Source of the DNA: Chitinophaga sancti | GTDB lineage: Bacteria; Bacteroidota; Bacteroidia; Chitinophagales; Chitinophagaceae | Length of the DNA stretch: 64,000 nucleotides | Reading direction: 5' to 3' | Assembly: GCF_034087045.1 (NCBI RefSeq) | Contig: NZ_CP139247.1 | Span: 3,188,001 to 3,252,000 of the forward strand | Shown: one piece after another, positions 16,641-26,368 of the stretch | Position numbering within the stretch: position 1 is the stretch's first letter | Layout of the letters: the number at the start of each line of letters is the position of its first letter | Notes under the pieces: generated by a model | The model's input: only the letters and a program-made list of their open reading frames with translations | Databases searched by the model: none | Told to the model about the DNA's origin: nothing | Position numbers and translations under genes: made by a program

Positions 16641-16671
16641 AAAAAGTTTTTTTCTTTTATCCCTGCCTCCA

Positions 16672-16679
16672 TAATTTTG
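16672..16679 (+). promoter_or_regulatory. Bacteroidota -7 element (TAATTTTG) 4 nt before the DUF1877 start
   Basis: TAATTTTG matches the TAnnTTTG -7 consensus and ends 4 nt before the ATG at 16684. A T-rich tract occupies the -33 position. If used, the transcript would be leaderless. Confidence 0.4.
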
Positions 16680-16683
16680 CGGT

Positions 16684-17217
16684 ATGAGTCAGAGTATCAC
16701 ATTATACCGCGTCTCTCAGGAGAATTTTGAGGTAATGAAAGCAAATCCGGAAGGGACCACTATATTAGAAATTTCCAAAGAAAATATCGTCTTTCCACAA
16801 ACATTTGAAGGACTTAAATTTGTCTTATCCAAAGAGCAGGATGAAACAACCAAATCCTTACTGGAGCAATTGTTTTATCCTGAAACTTATATAGGTAGAG
16901 AAGTGGATCCTGACAGCATGGAGATGTTGTCAGAAGACCTGGATCTTGAAAGCACCGCCATTTATTATAACGATGGGGAAGTTGTAGCAAACATGCACGC
17001 TTTTTTAAACAATATATCTATCGAGCAATTCCATCAATTATACGACCCACAGGAGCTCAACGAGAATGATATTTATCCTTACAATGTATGGATCGAAGAT
17101 GGTGCACCTGATAGGGCCTTTACCAGAAAACACCTGGCAAAAGAATTTACCGGGCTGAAAGATTTTATGGCAGCTGCAAAGGCTGATAATGATTATGTTT
17201 TGTCGTTAGTCTGGTAG
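16684..17217 (+). CDS. DUF1877 (YfbM-like) family protein
   Basis: A 177-residue soluble acidic protein beginning MSQSITLYRVSQENFEVMK. The early ITLYRVS strand, the LFYPETYIGREVDPDSME segment and the closing YNVWIEDGAPDRAFTRKHLAKEF are arranged as in DUF1877 proteins, which have no known activity. It starts 43 nt after the last RluF-derived repeat, apparently from its own promoter. Confidence 0.7.
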   Translation: MSQSITLYRVSQENFEVMKANPEGTTILEISKENIVFPQTFEGLKFVLSKEQDETTKSLLEQLFYPETYIGREVDPDSMEMLSEDLDLESTAIYYNDGEVVANMHAFLNNISIEQFHQLYDPQELNENDIYPYNVWIEDGAPDRAFTRKHLAKEFTGLKDFMAAAKADNDYVLSLVW

Positions 17218-17392
17218 TATTTACCAAACTCATAGCACCCCAAAAAATGGAGCGGATAAAACGTTGCTTGTCGTAAGCATTGTCTTATTTTAATCCCTCC
17301 CAACTGTATTAATATCTTCCATGGCTGTATGTAAAAGCATCTCCTGAGTTAGTATTATAGGAGTGGCATTAAAATTCCTTTATTTTAGTGTT

Positions 17393-18598
17393 ATGGAATC
17401 CATTACCCTTACAAAAAAACAGGCCAGAAAGATCATCCTGAATGCCGCCGGACTTGCGCGAAAAGCGCAATTTGGGAAGGGACCGGAGGCTGTTTACAAA
17501 TTGATCGACCATTTAGGTTTCGTACAATTGGATACGAACTATGTAGTAGAACGTGCCCATCACCACGTTATGGCCGCCCGCATACCTGACTATCAAAATG
17601 AATGGCTGGCTGACCTGTGTGAAGACGGCCGCATCTTTGAATATTTTACATCAGATGCAGGCTTTATGCCTATGCATGACTTCCGTTTTTCACTGCCCGT
17701 AAAAGCAGCTTTTAAGACGAATGGAAGGGTTGTTACACCGGCAGAAGAGAGGTTGATGAAGCAGATAATGGACCAGGTAGAAAGGGATGGCGCTGTGAAG
17801 GTAGGCGATTTTGAAAATGACCGTCAGGAAGCCAGTTCCGGCTGGTGGGATTGGCGGCCGGCAAAGGTGGCGCTGGAGCGGTTATATTTCACCGGAGAGC
17901 TGATGATCAGCCGTACGAAATCATTTCATAAGGTGTATGATCTACCCCTCAACTTAGTACCTCTGGAAACCGACAAAACGATGCCTGGGGAGGCCGAATT
18001 TGCCCGATATGTGATCCGCCGTACATTGGGTGCATTAGGAATTTCCGGAGTCAAAGAAATGGCCTGGAGAGCCCGTAGGGTGAAAGGGAATCTGGTGAAA
18101 AAGGAGCTTGAAAAGATGGTGCAGACCGGGGAGGTGAAAAAGGTAGCTGTCGAAGGGTTGAAAGGCCCTTACTATATGCTGCCTGACCAGCAAAAGGAGG
18201 TGAAGATATCCAATGAAGTCTTTATTCTTTCCCCATTCGATATTCTCAATGTGTTCCGTCACCGATTGAAGGACTTCTTTGATTTTGATTACCAGGTTGA
18301 ATGTTTTGTGCCTGCGCCCAAACGGGTGTATGGGTACTTCTCATTGCCGATATTGGCGGGTGACACCTTTATAGCAAGGATGGATGCCAAAGCCGACCGC
18401 AAGCAAAAAGTGCTGATTGTGCATAACCTGCATTTTGAGAATGTTGATATTGATGAAAGTGTAATTGACAAGTTGATCCTGTCTTTGAAGGCATTTGTGC
18501 GATTTAACGGATGTAAGACTATTGTTCTTACGAAATCTAATAAGAAAACCTATTTGAAAGCTATCCGCAGTGGGTTAACTGATACCCACATAAAATAG
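17393..18598 (+). CDS. Winged-helix DNA glycosylase, YcaQ/AlkZ-like
   Basis: The 401-residue protein (start ATG 17393; the 10 upstream in-frame residues look non-coding) fits the HTH_42 family of YcaQ/AlkZ glycosylases, which unhook crosslinks or excise bulky alkylated bases. The catalytic QxD motif is present in HLGFVQLDTNYVVERAHH. Tandem winged-helix features follow (VALERLYFTGELMISRT; GVKEMAWRARRVKG), then a C-terminal beta-rich part with FILSPFDILN. Length agrees with the family. No obvious partner gene. Confidence 0.85.
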   Translation: MESITLTKKQARKIILNAAGLARKAQFGKGPEAVYKLIDHLGFVQLDTNYVVERAHHHVMAARIPDYQNEWLADLCEDGRIFEYFTSDAGFMPMHDFRFSLPVKAAFKTNGRVVTPAEERLMKQIMDQVERDGAVKVGDFENDRQEASSGWWDWRPAKVALERLYFTGELMISRTKSFHKVYDLPLNLVPLETDKTMPGEAEFARYVIRRTLGALGISGVKEMAWRARRVKGNLVKKELEKMVQTGEVKKVAVEGLKGPYYMLPDQQKEVKISNEVFILSPFDILNVFRHRLKDFFDFDYQVECFVPAPKRVYGYFSLPILAGDTFIARMDAKADRKQKVLIVHNLHFENVDIDESVIDKLILSLKAFVRFNGCKTIVLTKSNKKTYLKAIRSGLTDTHIK

Positions 18599-18649
18599 CC
18601 TGATGTTAATCATTTGACATATACTGATTATTATCGGTACATTCACCGT

Positions 18650-18859
18650 ATGTCAAAGTCAAAAGATGTAGTAGTAGCGCTTTCAAAAAAGCACCCGGAA
18701 ACAGGTGAGCCTGCTCAGGCAGGTCACACTTTCGTAATTGGAACCTTAGGTACCAAAAAAGGATTCTATGAAATAGAAACTGAGAAACTGAATAAGTTTA
18801 AAGACGCAGATCTGCAACAGGAGCTATATAAGCTGTTGCACCCGCAGACGCATCATTAA
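18650..18859 (+). CDS. Small conserved-looking hypothetical protein (69 aa)
   Basis: Starting at ATG 18650, the product begins MSKSKDVVVALSKKHPETGE and has a strand-rich middle (HTFVIGTLGTKKGFYEIE) and a helical end (LQQELYKLLHP). The upstream in-frame ATG at 18614 adds 12 Tyr-rich residues and seems less likely. It is a small soluble protein of unknown role, 51 nt after the glycosylase gene and possibly cotranscribed. Confidence 0.5.
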   Translation: MSKSKDVVVALSKKHPETGEPAQAGHTFVIGTLGTKKGFYEIETEKLNKFKDADLQQELYKLLHPQTHH

Positions 18860-19040
18860 TTGATGTACATATCGCTTACGTTATGATTCCACCATTGTTT
18901 TTTAGTGGGACAGGGGTAGTTTATTTTTAAAAAGGATTGCCTTTGTTCGAATGATGCGGTATTATTTCGTAGCGGTATTGTAAAATTTCCCCGTATCATC
19001 CCCTGCAAAGGAACGCGTAAAGAATTAAGAAAGACGCTTC

Positions 19041-19709
19041 TTATTTGTCATAAATTAACGCCAGTATCATTAGCACTATTGGCAATATCATTGCCAGTCT
19101 TATTACCAATTTCGAAGGCATTAGTTTTTCACCAATGTATACCTTGAATTTTTCAAGTATGGCTTGCTTTATTTCTGCTGGCGGCGCCTGCCAATTTACG
19201 TCATCCAGTCTTACTCTCTTCAGCAGGTAATTCAATAACCGCTTCTGCAATTTATTGGTATTCGTATCTTTTTGTACTTCCAGTTTCAGTGCTTTTATGG
19301 ATTCCTTCGCATTAATTTGCTTTTCACCACGTAGCCATACCCGATCCAGATAATTGCTTATTTTATCAATAAAAAAATCGCCCAGCTTATTATCCCACAC
19401 GAGGAACAACGCTGTTTTAATGGTATATCCCGAAGCCAGTGAAGGGAACAACACAAACCCTGCCAGTGAAATCACAAATAATAAGCAGGACCAGAATGCA
19501 ACACTAAACAACACAAATATACCCAGGATTGCACCCACTCCACCAACACGTGCGCCAGCATAGCCAGGTCCCGGCTGGGATCCTATTATATAGATTGAAA
19601 CAATTAATCCTACAACAGAAAGGAGTAAACCGGGGATAACAACGCGTAGCCATGCCAGTAGGGAACGGGTGGCGATCTTTGTAAATACAGAAATATTATT
19701 GGTCTTCAT
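19041..19709 (-). CDS. Hypothetical membrane protein
   Basis: About 222 residues from ATG 19709. Two hydrophobic segments near the N-terminus (VVIPGLLLSVVGLIVSIYII; GILGIF to LFVISLAGFVLF) are followed by a long charged cytosolic region (about 115-195, with a DFFIDKISNYLDRVW helix) and a C-terminal anchor (LVIRLAMILPIVLMILALIY). No family recognised. Its neighbour (19846-20562) lies upstream on the same strand. Confidence 0.55.
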   Translation of the reverse strand: MKTNNISVFTKIATRSLLAWLRVVIPGLLLSVVGLIVSIYIIGSQPGPGYAGARVGGVGAILGIFVLFSVAFWSCLLFVISLAGFVLFPSLASGYTIKTALFLVWDNKLGDFFIDKISNYLDRVWLRGEKQINAKESIKALKLEVQKDTNTNKLQKRLLNYLLKRVRLDDVNWQAPPAEIKQAILEKFKVYIGEKLMPSKLVIRLAMILPIVLMILALIYDK

Positions 19710-19845
19710 GGGGCAAAAGATATAACAAAAAATCCGAAGATACAATCTCCGGCGTTTGCAAATTAATTCGGTATTTTCTCAAACAGAGTACGGGAAAGCA
19801 ATGCCCATTACTCCAATTTCTTTGTAAAAAATACCCGGGGGCATA

Positions 19846-20562
19846 TTATGCGCAGCCTCCAAATGGCCAGTTACGCCAATGATTGTTAGCCGGTTTTGTC
19901 GGTTTGTAATAAGACATATCTCCTGATTCCAGTAAGGTCGCAATTTGCTGAAACGTTTCATTCTCAGAAGGTTTTTCCTCCTCAATAATATCCGGATGGC
20001 ACCATTCATCCAACTGCATGATCATTGGAATATCCTGCCCAAAGCAATCGTATATTTCCTCTTTAGTGGCCAGAAACGCTGCCTTGTATTCAGGAAGACT
20101 GGCACGCATAAATTCATATACTCTTACAGCAGGCGGATTTTTTAATTCCACATCCCGCGAAGCATAGAAGGTCGGATCTTTTGGTATACTTATTTTTTCG
20201 TCTCTGAGCAGCATGGAATGTACTTCGGGATTCAGGGTACCAAATGTATCTGTGATAAAGGAAGGACCTTCATCGCTGTCAGCTGTTGTGAGCAGTACGT
20301 TTGAGTTATTTAATCCCGGGTAAAAGGGGAGGCTGTTACCATAGATGTACAGACAGTTCTCCACGCCGTTATGTCCGTTAAAGCGGTAGTGATAGCCAAC
20401 CACTTCAACGGCTATTACCCATCTTTCTGAATTACCGAATACAGAGAGTCTTGATACCACAGGGTAGATATATCCATTGTCAAGTACGGGGAAGTTGTAA
20501 TCTTTTGCGCAGGTGTCTAATTGATCGAGTATGTCACTGGCGGAATATTTTGCGGTTTGCAT
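19846..20562 (-). CDS. Hypothetical protein (possibly DUF7003)
   Basis: A soluble 238-residue protein. It opens with a helical segment (SASDILDQLDTCAKDYNFP), has strand-rich middle blocks with aromatic and acidic residues (RWVIAVEVVGYHYR), and ends in a Trp-rich stretch (TKPANNHWRNWPFGG). The C-terminal LDEWCHPD...ETFQQIA pattern reminds me of DUF7003, which has no known function. That assignment is from memory and tentative. Confidence 0.45.
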   Translation of the reverse strand: MQTAKYSASDILDQLDTCAKDYNFPVLDNGYIYPVVSRLSVFGNSERWVIAVEVVGYHYRFNGHNGVENCLYIYGNSLPFYPGLNNSNVLLTTADSDEGPSFITDTFGTLNPEVHSMLLRDEKISIPKDPTFYASRDVELKNPPAVRVYEFMRASLPEYKAAFLATKEEIYDCFGQDIPMIMQLDEWCHPDIIEEEKPSENETFQQIATLLESGDMSYYKPTKPANNHWRNWPFGGCA

Positions 20563-20867
20563 AGGGATGTTTAATAAGTATGAATATTTATAATTCTTTC
20601 CATGGCGCTTTAGGCTTCAATCACCCCTTCCTTTCTGCCATTCAGACCAATGGCGCTATACCCACTTAGTTTTTGAGATCCGGCATGATCATATTTGAAA
20701 CCGGATTAGTCAGATATCCTTAGCAAGTAATTGAATTTCAAATATCAGGGTTAATAATTGGCGTAGCAATATACAACATCTTGAACTAGTTCAACCTTTT
20801 TTCCTAATCTACTTCATTTTTCAGTAGCTCGTATGTTGCCATTTTTGCATTATCAAAAATATATATC
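20563..20867. other. Intergenic region with a 14-bp palindrome
   Basis: 305 nt between divergent genes. TTGAACTAGTTCAA at 20781-20794 is a perfect palindrome and a plausible repressor site for the AhpD-like gene, 73 nt downstream. A looser inverted pair (ATCCGG...CCGGAT) lies near 20680-20707. Nothing coding is seen. Confidence 0.4.
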
Positions 20868-21401
20868 ATGAGCACTTTTAGCATACCTACCCGATCAGAG
20901 GTGACAAGCGGCAACCAGGCCATTTTCGATAACCTGCAAAAAGGTTTGGGTTTTGTTCCTAACCTCTATGCATACTTCGCAAAAAATGATACCGCGCTTG
21001 GCGATTACCTCGCATTACAAAATAGGAAAAGTAGTTTGAAAGCAAAAGAAAGAGAAGTGATCAATCTGGTGACCAGTCAGATCAATGGCTGTCGTTATTG
21101 CCAGTCGGCACATACTGTATTGGGTAAAATGAACGGTTTTTCAGATGAACAGATCCTTGAGATTCGCAGAGGTAGGGCCACTTTTGATAGCAAGCTGGAT
21201 GCCCTGGCGCAGTTTACCGCAGCAGTTGTAATTAATCGTGGAAAAGCGACGGCTGAAAGTATAGCCGCATTTTTTTCAGCTGGCTATACAGAAGCTAATA
21301 TGATCGATGTAGTAATAGTGATCGGGGATAAAATAATCAGTAATTATATTCACAATTTAACGGATCTGGAAATTGATTTTCCTGTGGCAGATGAATTGTA
21401 A
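20868..21401 (+). CDS. Carboxymuconolactone decarboxylase family / AhpD-like protein
   Basis: A 177-residue helical protein with the AhpD-type active site INGCRYCQSAHTVLGK (CxxC followed by H), preceded by a helix with SLKAKEREVINLV. Members act as thiol-dependent alkylhydroperoxidases or gamma-carboxymuconolactone decarboxylases. The CxxCxxxH arrangement favours peroxidase chemistry. A strong terminator follows the gene and a palindromic operator candidate precedes it. Confidence 0.85.
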   Translation: MSTFSIPTRSEVTSGNQAIFDNLQKGLGFVPNLYAYFAKNDTALGDYLALQNRKSSLKAKEREVINLVTSQINGCRYCQSAHTVLGKMNGFSDEQILEIRRGRATFDSKLDALAQFTAAVVINRGKATAESIAAFFSAGYTEANMIDVVIVIGDKIISNYIHNLTDLEIDFPVADEL

Positions 21402-21411
21402 GAGTAGCACA

Positions 21412-21444
21412 GAAGCCGGAGATTGTGTCTCCGGCTTTTCTTTA
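21412..21444 (+). terminator. Rho-independent terminator of the AhpD-like gene
   Basis: AAGCCGGAGA (21413-21422) pairs perfectly with TCTCCGGCTT (21428-21437) around a 5-nt loop and is followed by TTTCTTT. Confidence 0.85.
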
Positions 21445-22221
21445 GAACGTCACAGATTTCACATCCACACACTCCGCACCAAAATACCCCAAAGCATTAT
21501 TTGATATATTAGAAGGTGGATTTGAAGGTGTGGTACTGGAAGCGCCGCTATTCGATTGTAGTACATTGTAATAATTATAAACGTTCTTATCCACACTAGC
21601 CATCACCACCGTCACGAGATCATTCATTTGTATGTATGCACTATCCATATACAATTGTTGCCTGATCATATTCCCATCTGTCAACCTGTCATCCAATGCA
21701 TAAAATGCTTTGTAAGGAACATTATTTACCAGCAATGTAAAAGTGTAGTAGTTGGTAACGCCTTGGGGATCTTTAAAGTTCACCTGTGGTAAATTCCTTA
21801 CCTGATTAAAAATTTTGGTATGTGTGAAGGTCAATTCATTGATCCCTACATAATCCGGCATTGTAGAACTGGATGTATATTCTTCCCCGTCAATGATCAC
21901 TGATAACTTGTAAGTATGACCAATCTGTCCTGAGAGTTTATTGGATGCATAATACCCTTCATTACCCGTCTGTGTAAAATAGTCTCTCACATTGGTATTA
22001 CTGTCCAAAACGCTGACTATGGCCCCGTAAACAGCGGGATAAGTATTATCTGCATCAAACGATACTGATTTATTAATCTTCACATAATACGGGCCGCCGA
22101 GATTTGTAATATTCCCCTGGATCACAATTTGGGAAGCCGCCGTTCTGAGATTGACATCAATCGTTTTGGTACAGCTGGCGAAGAATATGATGATAGGAAT
22201 TGCAATAAGGTGTGTCTTCAT
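21442..22221 (-). CDS. DUF4249 domain lipoprotein
   Basis: The start at 22221 gives a lipoprotein signal (MKTHLIAIPIIIFFASCTK); the frame opens upstream at 22311, but that part overlaps the receptor gene. The protein (about 259 residues) is beta-rich with IVIQGNITNLGGPYYVKINK near the start, as in DUF4249 proteins that accompany TonB-dependent receptors in Bacteroidota. It starts 1 nt after the receptor's stop codon, so the two are translationally coupled. Its probable role is as a surface lipoprotein partner of the receptor; the ligand is unknown. Confidence 0.82.
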   Translation of the reverse strand: MKTHLIAIPIIIFFASCTKTIDVNLRTAASQIVIQGNITNLGGPYYVKINKSVSFDADNTYPAVYGAIVSVLDSNTNVRDYFTQTGNEGYYASNKLSGQIGHTYKLSVIIDGEEYTSSSTMPDYVGINELTFTHTKIFNQVRNLPQVNFKDPQGVTNYYTFTLLVNNVPYKAFYALDDRLTDGNMIRQQLYMDSAYIQMNDLVTVVMASVDKNVYNYYNVLQSNSGASSTTPSNPPSNISNNALGYFGAECVDVKSVTF

Positions 22222-22222
22222 A

Positions 22223-24550
22223 CTAAAAGGAGAAATTATAAGTAATAGAAGGTACCCAGCGGAAAAGTGCTGTTTGCTGAGCGATGGTACGGGTAGTATT
22301 CGCAGGGTCATTTTTGAATTCTATGATGTAAGGGTTTTCTTTCCCATAAGCATTATAGACCGAAAAATTCCAGTTGCTATTCCAGCGTTTCTTTTGTTTG
22401 CCATATATGGTTACACCCACATCCAGCCGATGATAAGCCGGCATACGGTAGCCATTTCGTTCAGAATACAGGAATACCGTCTGTTCGTTGATTTCATATT
22501 TACCACTGGGATAAGTCACTGCATTACCTGTATTGTATACCCAGTTAGCAGACAGTGTCACTTTCCTGCTCAGTTGGTACATGGATACGATAGCAAGGTT
22601 ATGCGTCTGATCCTGGCGGGCCGGATACCAGCTTCCGTTATTGATTTCAGTTATTTGTCGCTCTGTACGGGAAAGTGTATAACTGATCCATCCTGTGAGC
22701 CGGCCTGTTTTTTTCTTTCCAAAGAGTTCCAGTCCATAAGCCCTGCCTTTTCCGTATAATAACTGGGACTCTACATAGTTGTTGACAGTTAATGATGCAC
22801 CGTCTTTAAAGTCAATCTGGTTTTGCAGTTGTTTATAATAAATTTCAGAAGAGAACTCATAACGACCATGACTAAGATCACGATAATAGCCCAGGGATAC
22901 CTGGTCTGCTATTTCAGGTTTCACATTCGGACTGCTCAGTATCCAAAGGTCGGTAGGACTGGTAGAGGCGGAACTACTTATCAGGTGTACGTTTTGCGTG
23001 TTCCTTGAATAGGCAAATTTCAGTGAACTCACAGAGTCGAGCTGATAACTTGCAGCAGCACGTGGCTCTAAATTTATGTAAGTCTGTACAAGTTCTGCGG
23101 CTGCATATTTTGTAGAATCGGTTGCATCGCCTGCGGAATTAAATTTATAAAAAGTACCGGGTCCAAATACATTGAAGACAGAGAGCCGCAGACCATAATT
23201 GATTTTCCATTTGCCGAAACCTTTTTCATGGTTTATATAGGCTGCACTTTCCAATGCATACTTCTTATCTAATGTTTCAGAGTTATAGCTGGAATTCTTA
23301 CTTGCATCTACCATACCCGGGTCGAGGGTATGATGGGTGGCTGTGACACCGAATTTTATTTTATCATCACCCGCCATGAAATACTGGAAGTCTTCTTTGA
23401 AGGAAAAGTCCCTGATCTTTGAGATGATCTTTGTATTGCTTGAATTATCTGCCACCTCTATGTGATGGTTGTAATCGCTATAGGCAAGTGTGGTGTTGGA
23501 AAACAGGTGACTATTGAAGTTGTGATTCCACCTGAAGGTTCCTGTTGTATTTCCATAATAGAGTGCTAACTGATCAGATAGTTTTAGGTTATCTTTTCCA
23601 TTATAAAATGAAAGATAGATCCTGTTATGATCATCCAGGTTATAATTAGCTTTAGCATTCACATCGTAAAAGTAAAGATTAGAATTCCTGACATCTTCAT
23701 TATTAGACAGCTTCAGGAAAACATCTGCATAAGTGCGACGGGCACTGATCATAAAAGAACCTTTGTCTTTCACAATAGGGCCTTCGAAGTTTAAGTGAGA
23801 AGCAATGATGCCAAGACCGCCACTACCATGGAATTCCTGGTTATTACCATCTTTGGTTCTGATATCTACGACGGAAGAAAGACGACCGCCATATTCTGCA
23901 GGACTGGCCCCTTTATAAAGTGTGAGGTCTTTGATTGCATCCGAATTGAAGGTAGAGAAGAAACCGAGTAGATGTGTTGCATTGTATACCGGTACTTCGT
24001 CCAGTAAAAGCAGGTTTTCGTCGATGTTGCCACCTCGTACATAGAATCCACCACTGCCCTCACCTCCTGATTTTACACCTGGAAGCAGTTGTATTGTCTT
24101 AATGACATCTTTTTCCCCAAGAAATACCGGGACGTTTGCAATTTCGGCGGTGCTTATTTTCTGCGTACCCATTTGTGCAGTAGAAAGCCTGTCATGGCTG
24201 GCTGCAGAGGTGATGACGATTTCCGAAAGTTGTCCGCTGGTGGGAATAAGCGACACATTTCGTATCAGATCTTTTGTAAGTGGGATAGAAATGGTGTCTG
24301 CTTTATACCCTGTATAACTGATCACCATTGTATAATCGCCTTCAGGAACAACGATCGCATAAAATCCATAGTTATTACTTGTACTGCTGTATTTCGCCTG
24401 TGGAAGAATGCGTATTGAAGTGCCAATTAAAGTTTCGCCCGTAGTTTTATCACGAATGATACCGCTAACGGTATACTTATGCTGGGCCTGGGCTTGCATG
24501 CCAGTAAAGGTAGAATATATTAAAGCCAGTACAGCAAAACTTTTCTGCAT
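22223..24550 (-). CDS. TonB-dependent receptor with carboxypeptidase-regulatory-like domain
   Basis: Start at 24550 gives a normal signal peptide (MQKSFAVLALIYSTFTGMQA); 775 residues follow. An N-terminal CarboxypepD_reg-like domain (SGIIRDKTTGETLIGTSIRI) precedes the plug (VFLGEKDVIKTIQLLPGVKSG, then GGFYVRGGNIDENLLLLDEV) and a 22-strand-type barrel ending in SITYNFSF with terminal Phe. It imports an unknown nutrient with its DUF4249 partner. A 7-bp inverted repeat (TTATAAC/GTTATAA, 24685-24700) lies upstream. Confidence 0.9.
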   Translation of the reverse strand: MQKSFAVLALIYSTFTGMQAQAQHKYTVSGIIRDKTTGETLIGTSIRILPQAKYSSTSNNYGFYAIVVPEGDYTMVISYTGYKADTISIPLTKDLIRNVSLIPTSGQLSEIVITSAASHDRLSTAQMGTQKISTAEIANVPVFLGEKDVIKTIQLLPGVKSGGEGSGGFYVRGGNIDENLLLLDEVPVYNATHLLGFFSTFNSDAIKDLTLYKGASPAEYGGRLSSVVDIRTKDGNNQEFHGSGGLGIIASHLNFEGPIVKDKGSFMISARRTYADVFLKLSNNEDVRNSNLYFYDVNAKANYNLDDHNRIYLSFYNGKDNLKLSDQLALYYGNTTGTFRWNHNFNSHLFSNTTLAYSDYNHHIEVADNSSNTKIISKIRDFSFKEDFQYFMAGDDKIKFGVTATHHTLDPGMVDASKNSSYNSETLDKKYALESAAYINHEKGFGKWKINYGLRLSVFNVFGPGTFYKFNSAGDATDSTKYAAAELVQTYINLEPRAAASYQLDSVSSLKFAYSRNTQNVHLISSSASTSPTDLWILSSPNVKPEIADQVSLGYYRDLSHGRYEFSSEIYYKQLQNQIDFKDGASLTVNNYVESQLLYGKGRAYGLELFGKKKTGRLTGWISYTLSRTERQITEINNGSWYPARQDQTHNLAIVSMYQLSRKVTLSANWVYNTGNAVTYPSGKYEINEQTVFLYSERNGYRMPAYHRLDVGVTIYGKQKKRWNSNWNFSVYNAYGKENPYIIEFKNDPANTTRTIAQQTALFRWVPSITYNFSF

Positions 24551-24684
24551 ATGTTGGGTTCCGTTTTGTAGGTATGGACGTTTCCGGGTTTCGTGCAATT
24601 TAGTATTCAGATTGTATATGGAATGTTAAAATTGGTTAGGTATGCTAATGAGTAGCCGTGTGTTCCTGGATGTTATTTTAAAAC

Positions 24685-24700
24685 TTATAACTCGTTATAA
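24685..24700. promoter_or_regulatory. Inverted repeat between divergent genes
   Basis: TTATAAC-TC-GTTATAA is a 7-bp inverted repeat with a 2-nt centre, in the 230-nt gap between the TonB receptor and a small secreted protein. Operator-like in form; the binding protein is unknown. Confidence 0.35.
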
Positions 24701-24780
24701 CACCCATAAAAATTCACTTTATTATTTCTATTTTCTTTATTCTATCGTCAACATTTTTGCAATAACCCAAATTACCTACT

Positions 24781-25017
24781 ATGAAACATTTCTATTTTCC
24801 CGTTCTGTTGTCTTTGGTAGCGTTGACCGCAAGTGCCGGTGCGCCGTCTATTGACAATACCCTGTTATTAAAGGCTGAAAAGCAGATCCAGCGTATGGAA
24901 TACTTCTGCAGGTATAAAGAGAATAAGTACCAGACATTTAACCGTAATAATGAATTACGTACCAGTTACACCGCCATGTTCATCAGCAATTTACAATCGT
25001 GGGAAAATATTCCGTGA
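24781..25017 (+). CDS. Small secreted hypothetical protein (78 aa)
   Basis: MKHFYFPVLLSLVALTASAG is a clear signal peptide. The remaining 58 residues are helical and rich in Arg, Asn and aromatic residues (QIQRMEYFCRYKENKYQTF). It has one mature cysteine and no known motif. A strong bidirectional terminator follows. Unknown function. Confidence 0.6.
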   Translation: MKHFYFPVLLSLVALTASAGAPSIDNTLLLKAEKQIQRMEYFCRYKENKYQTFNRNNELRTSYTAMFISNLQSWENIP

Positions 25018-25040
25018 GAAGATAATTAAGCAGTGATTCC

Positions 25041-25075
25041 AATCAGGACGCCTGAATTGTGCAGGCGTCCTGATT
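25041..25075. terminator. Bidirectional terminator between convergent genes
   Basis: AATCAGGACGCCTG (25041-25054) and CAGGCGTCCTGATT (25062-25075) form a perfect 14-bp stem with a 7-nt loop, between the small secreted protein gene and the convergent metallo-hydrolase gene. Confidence 0.85.
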
Positions 25076-25093
25076 AAAGAAGCTTTTTATATT

Positions 25094-26203
25094 TTAGTTC
25101 ACTCCTTTCCACCATTCCCTGAACTCCTGTTTATCATTCCGCAGGTCAACTAGCTGACCGATCATAGGCGTAGCCAGTGGAATATCTGCAATGGTCTTTA
25201 TTCTTCGTAAAGGTTCATCCCAGGGATGATTTCCCAATGTAAACTTAGAAGAATGTACGGGGAGTAGTCTTTTTGCCTGCAGGTCTTTTGCCGCCTGAAT
25301 GACTTCTTCCGGCTGCATATGAATGTATTTCCATGCAAGGTCATACTGACCATTTTCAAGAATGGCGAAATCTATCGGACCGAATTTCTTTCCTATCTCT
25401 GCAAAATGAGTATCATAACCACTATCACCACCTATATAGATCTTCATGGCCGGCGTTTGCAATATATAAGATTGCCAGAGGGTATTATTCCGGGAAAAGC
25501 TTCTGCCAGAAAAATGGCGGGTAGGAGCGGTATGTACGATAAATCCATCTCCCAGATCCACATCCTGCCACCAGTCAGTCTCAACGACCTGGTCAGGTGT
25601 ATAGCCCCATCTTTCGAAGTGACCACCTACTCCCAGTCCGCAGATCACTTTGCCCACCTTGCTTTTTAGTGCCAGTATGGTCTTATAATCCAGGTGATCA
25701 TAATGGTCGTGTGAAATGAAGAGATAGTCTATTGCCGGAAAATCATCAACCGTGTAAATATCTGCACCTTTAAATGCTTTGGTACCTCCGGGTAAGGGTG
25801 AAGCGCTGCCGGAAAACACAGGATCTACCAGGAAACGTTTTCCACCTGCCTGTATAAAATAAGAGGAGTGACCAAACCAAACCAATACATCCTGATCGGG
25901 GGCAAGGGCCAGTAGGTCAGTTTTAACAGAAGGTAATGAATCTACAGGGCGCAGGCGTACCCGTTTTTTGAACATAAAATCGTATAAAACACCTCCCATG
26001 CTATACCCGTCTGACAATTGCGGCGTATTGTGAATGTTCTGGAACTGTCCGTCTTTGAAATGCGGCGATTGTTTGATCAATTCTAATCTCTTTCCCGAAG
26101 GTTTTTCTCCGAATAGTGGGTGTCTCATGTATATTAACACTGTGATTATCAATAATAATAGCACTGAAAGCGCTATTTTCAGGCATGTGATAAATTTCTT
26201 CAT
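25094..26203 (-). CDS. Metallo-beta-lactamase-fold hydrolase (NAPE-PLD/UlaG-like)
   Basis: A 369-residue protein anchored by an N-terminal hydrophobic helix (ALSVLLLLIITVLIY). The MBL fold follows, with VLVWFGHSSYFIQ, the metal motif FISHDHYDHLDY (HxHxDH), TAPTRHFSGR, GGDSGYD and a final PVHSSKF. This order matches NAPE-hydrolysing phospholipase D-like and UlaG-like hydrolases. It probably acts on a phosphodiester lipid at the membrane, but lactonase activity is also possible. Confidence 0.85.
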   Translation of the reverse strand: MKKFITCLKIALSVLLLLIITVLIYMRHPLFGEKPSGKRLELIKQSPHFKDGQFQNIHNTPQLSDGYSMGGVLYDFMFKKRVRLRPVDSLPSVKTDLLALAPDQDVLVWFGHSSYFIQAGGKRFLVDPVFSGSASPLPGGTKAFKGADIYTVDDFPAIDYLFISHDHYDHLDYKTILALKSKVGKVICGLGVGGHFERWGYTPDQVVETDWWQDVDLGDGFIVHTAPTRHFSGRSFSRNNTLWQSYILQTPAMKIYIGGDSGYDTHFAEIGKKFGPIDFAILENGQYDLAWKYIHMQPEEVIQAAKDLQAKRLLPVHSSKFTLGNHPWDEPLRRIKTIADIPLATPMIGQLVDLRNDKQEFREWWKGVN

Positions 26204-26368
26204 ACCAGTTTATTGACGAACCAGGTGAGTAAATATTTTAATAAAGCGTAAAAAAATATCATTCAATATTTTATTTAGAAATATAATATGTAAAATGATA
26301 TATAATCGATATATTTAGCCTTGAGCATTACCTACAACTGTTTTCACTTTAGAAATTATTATTAAATA

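Noticed and set aside
15536..16672. 378-aa Pro/Leu/Ser-rich minus-strand ORF
   Set aside because: Antisense of the RluF gene and its Gly/Lys tail; the composition is that of the repeat and no domain is visible.
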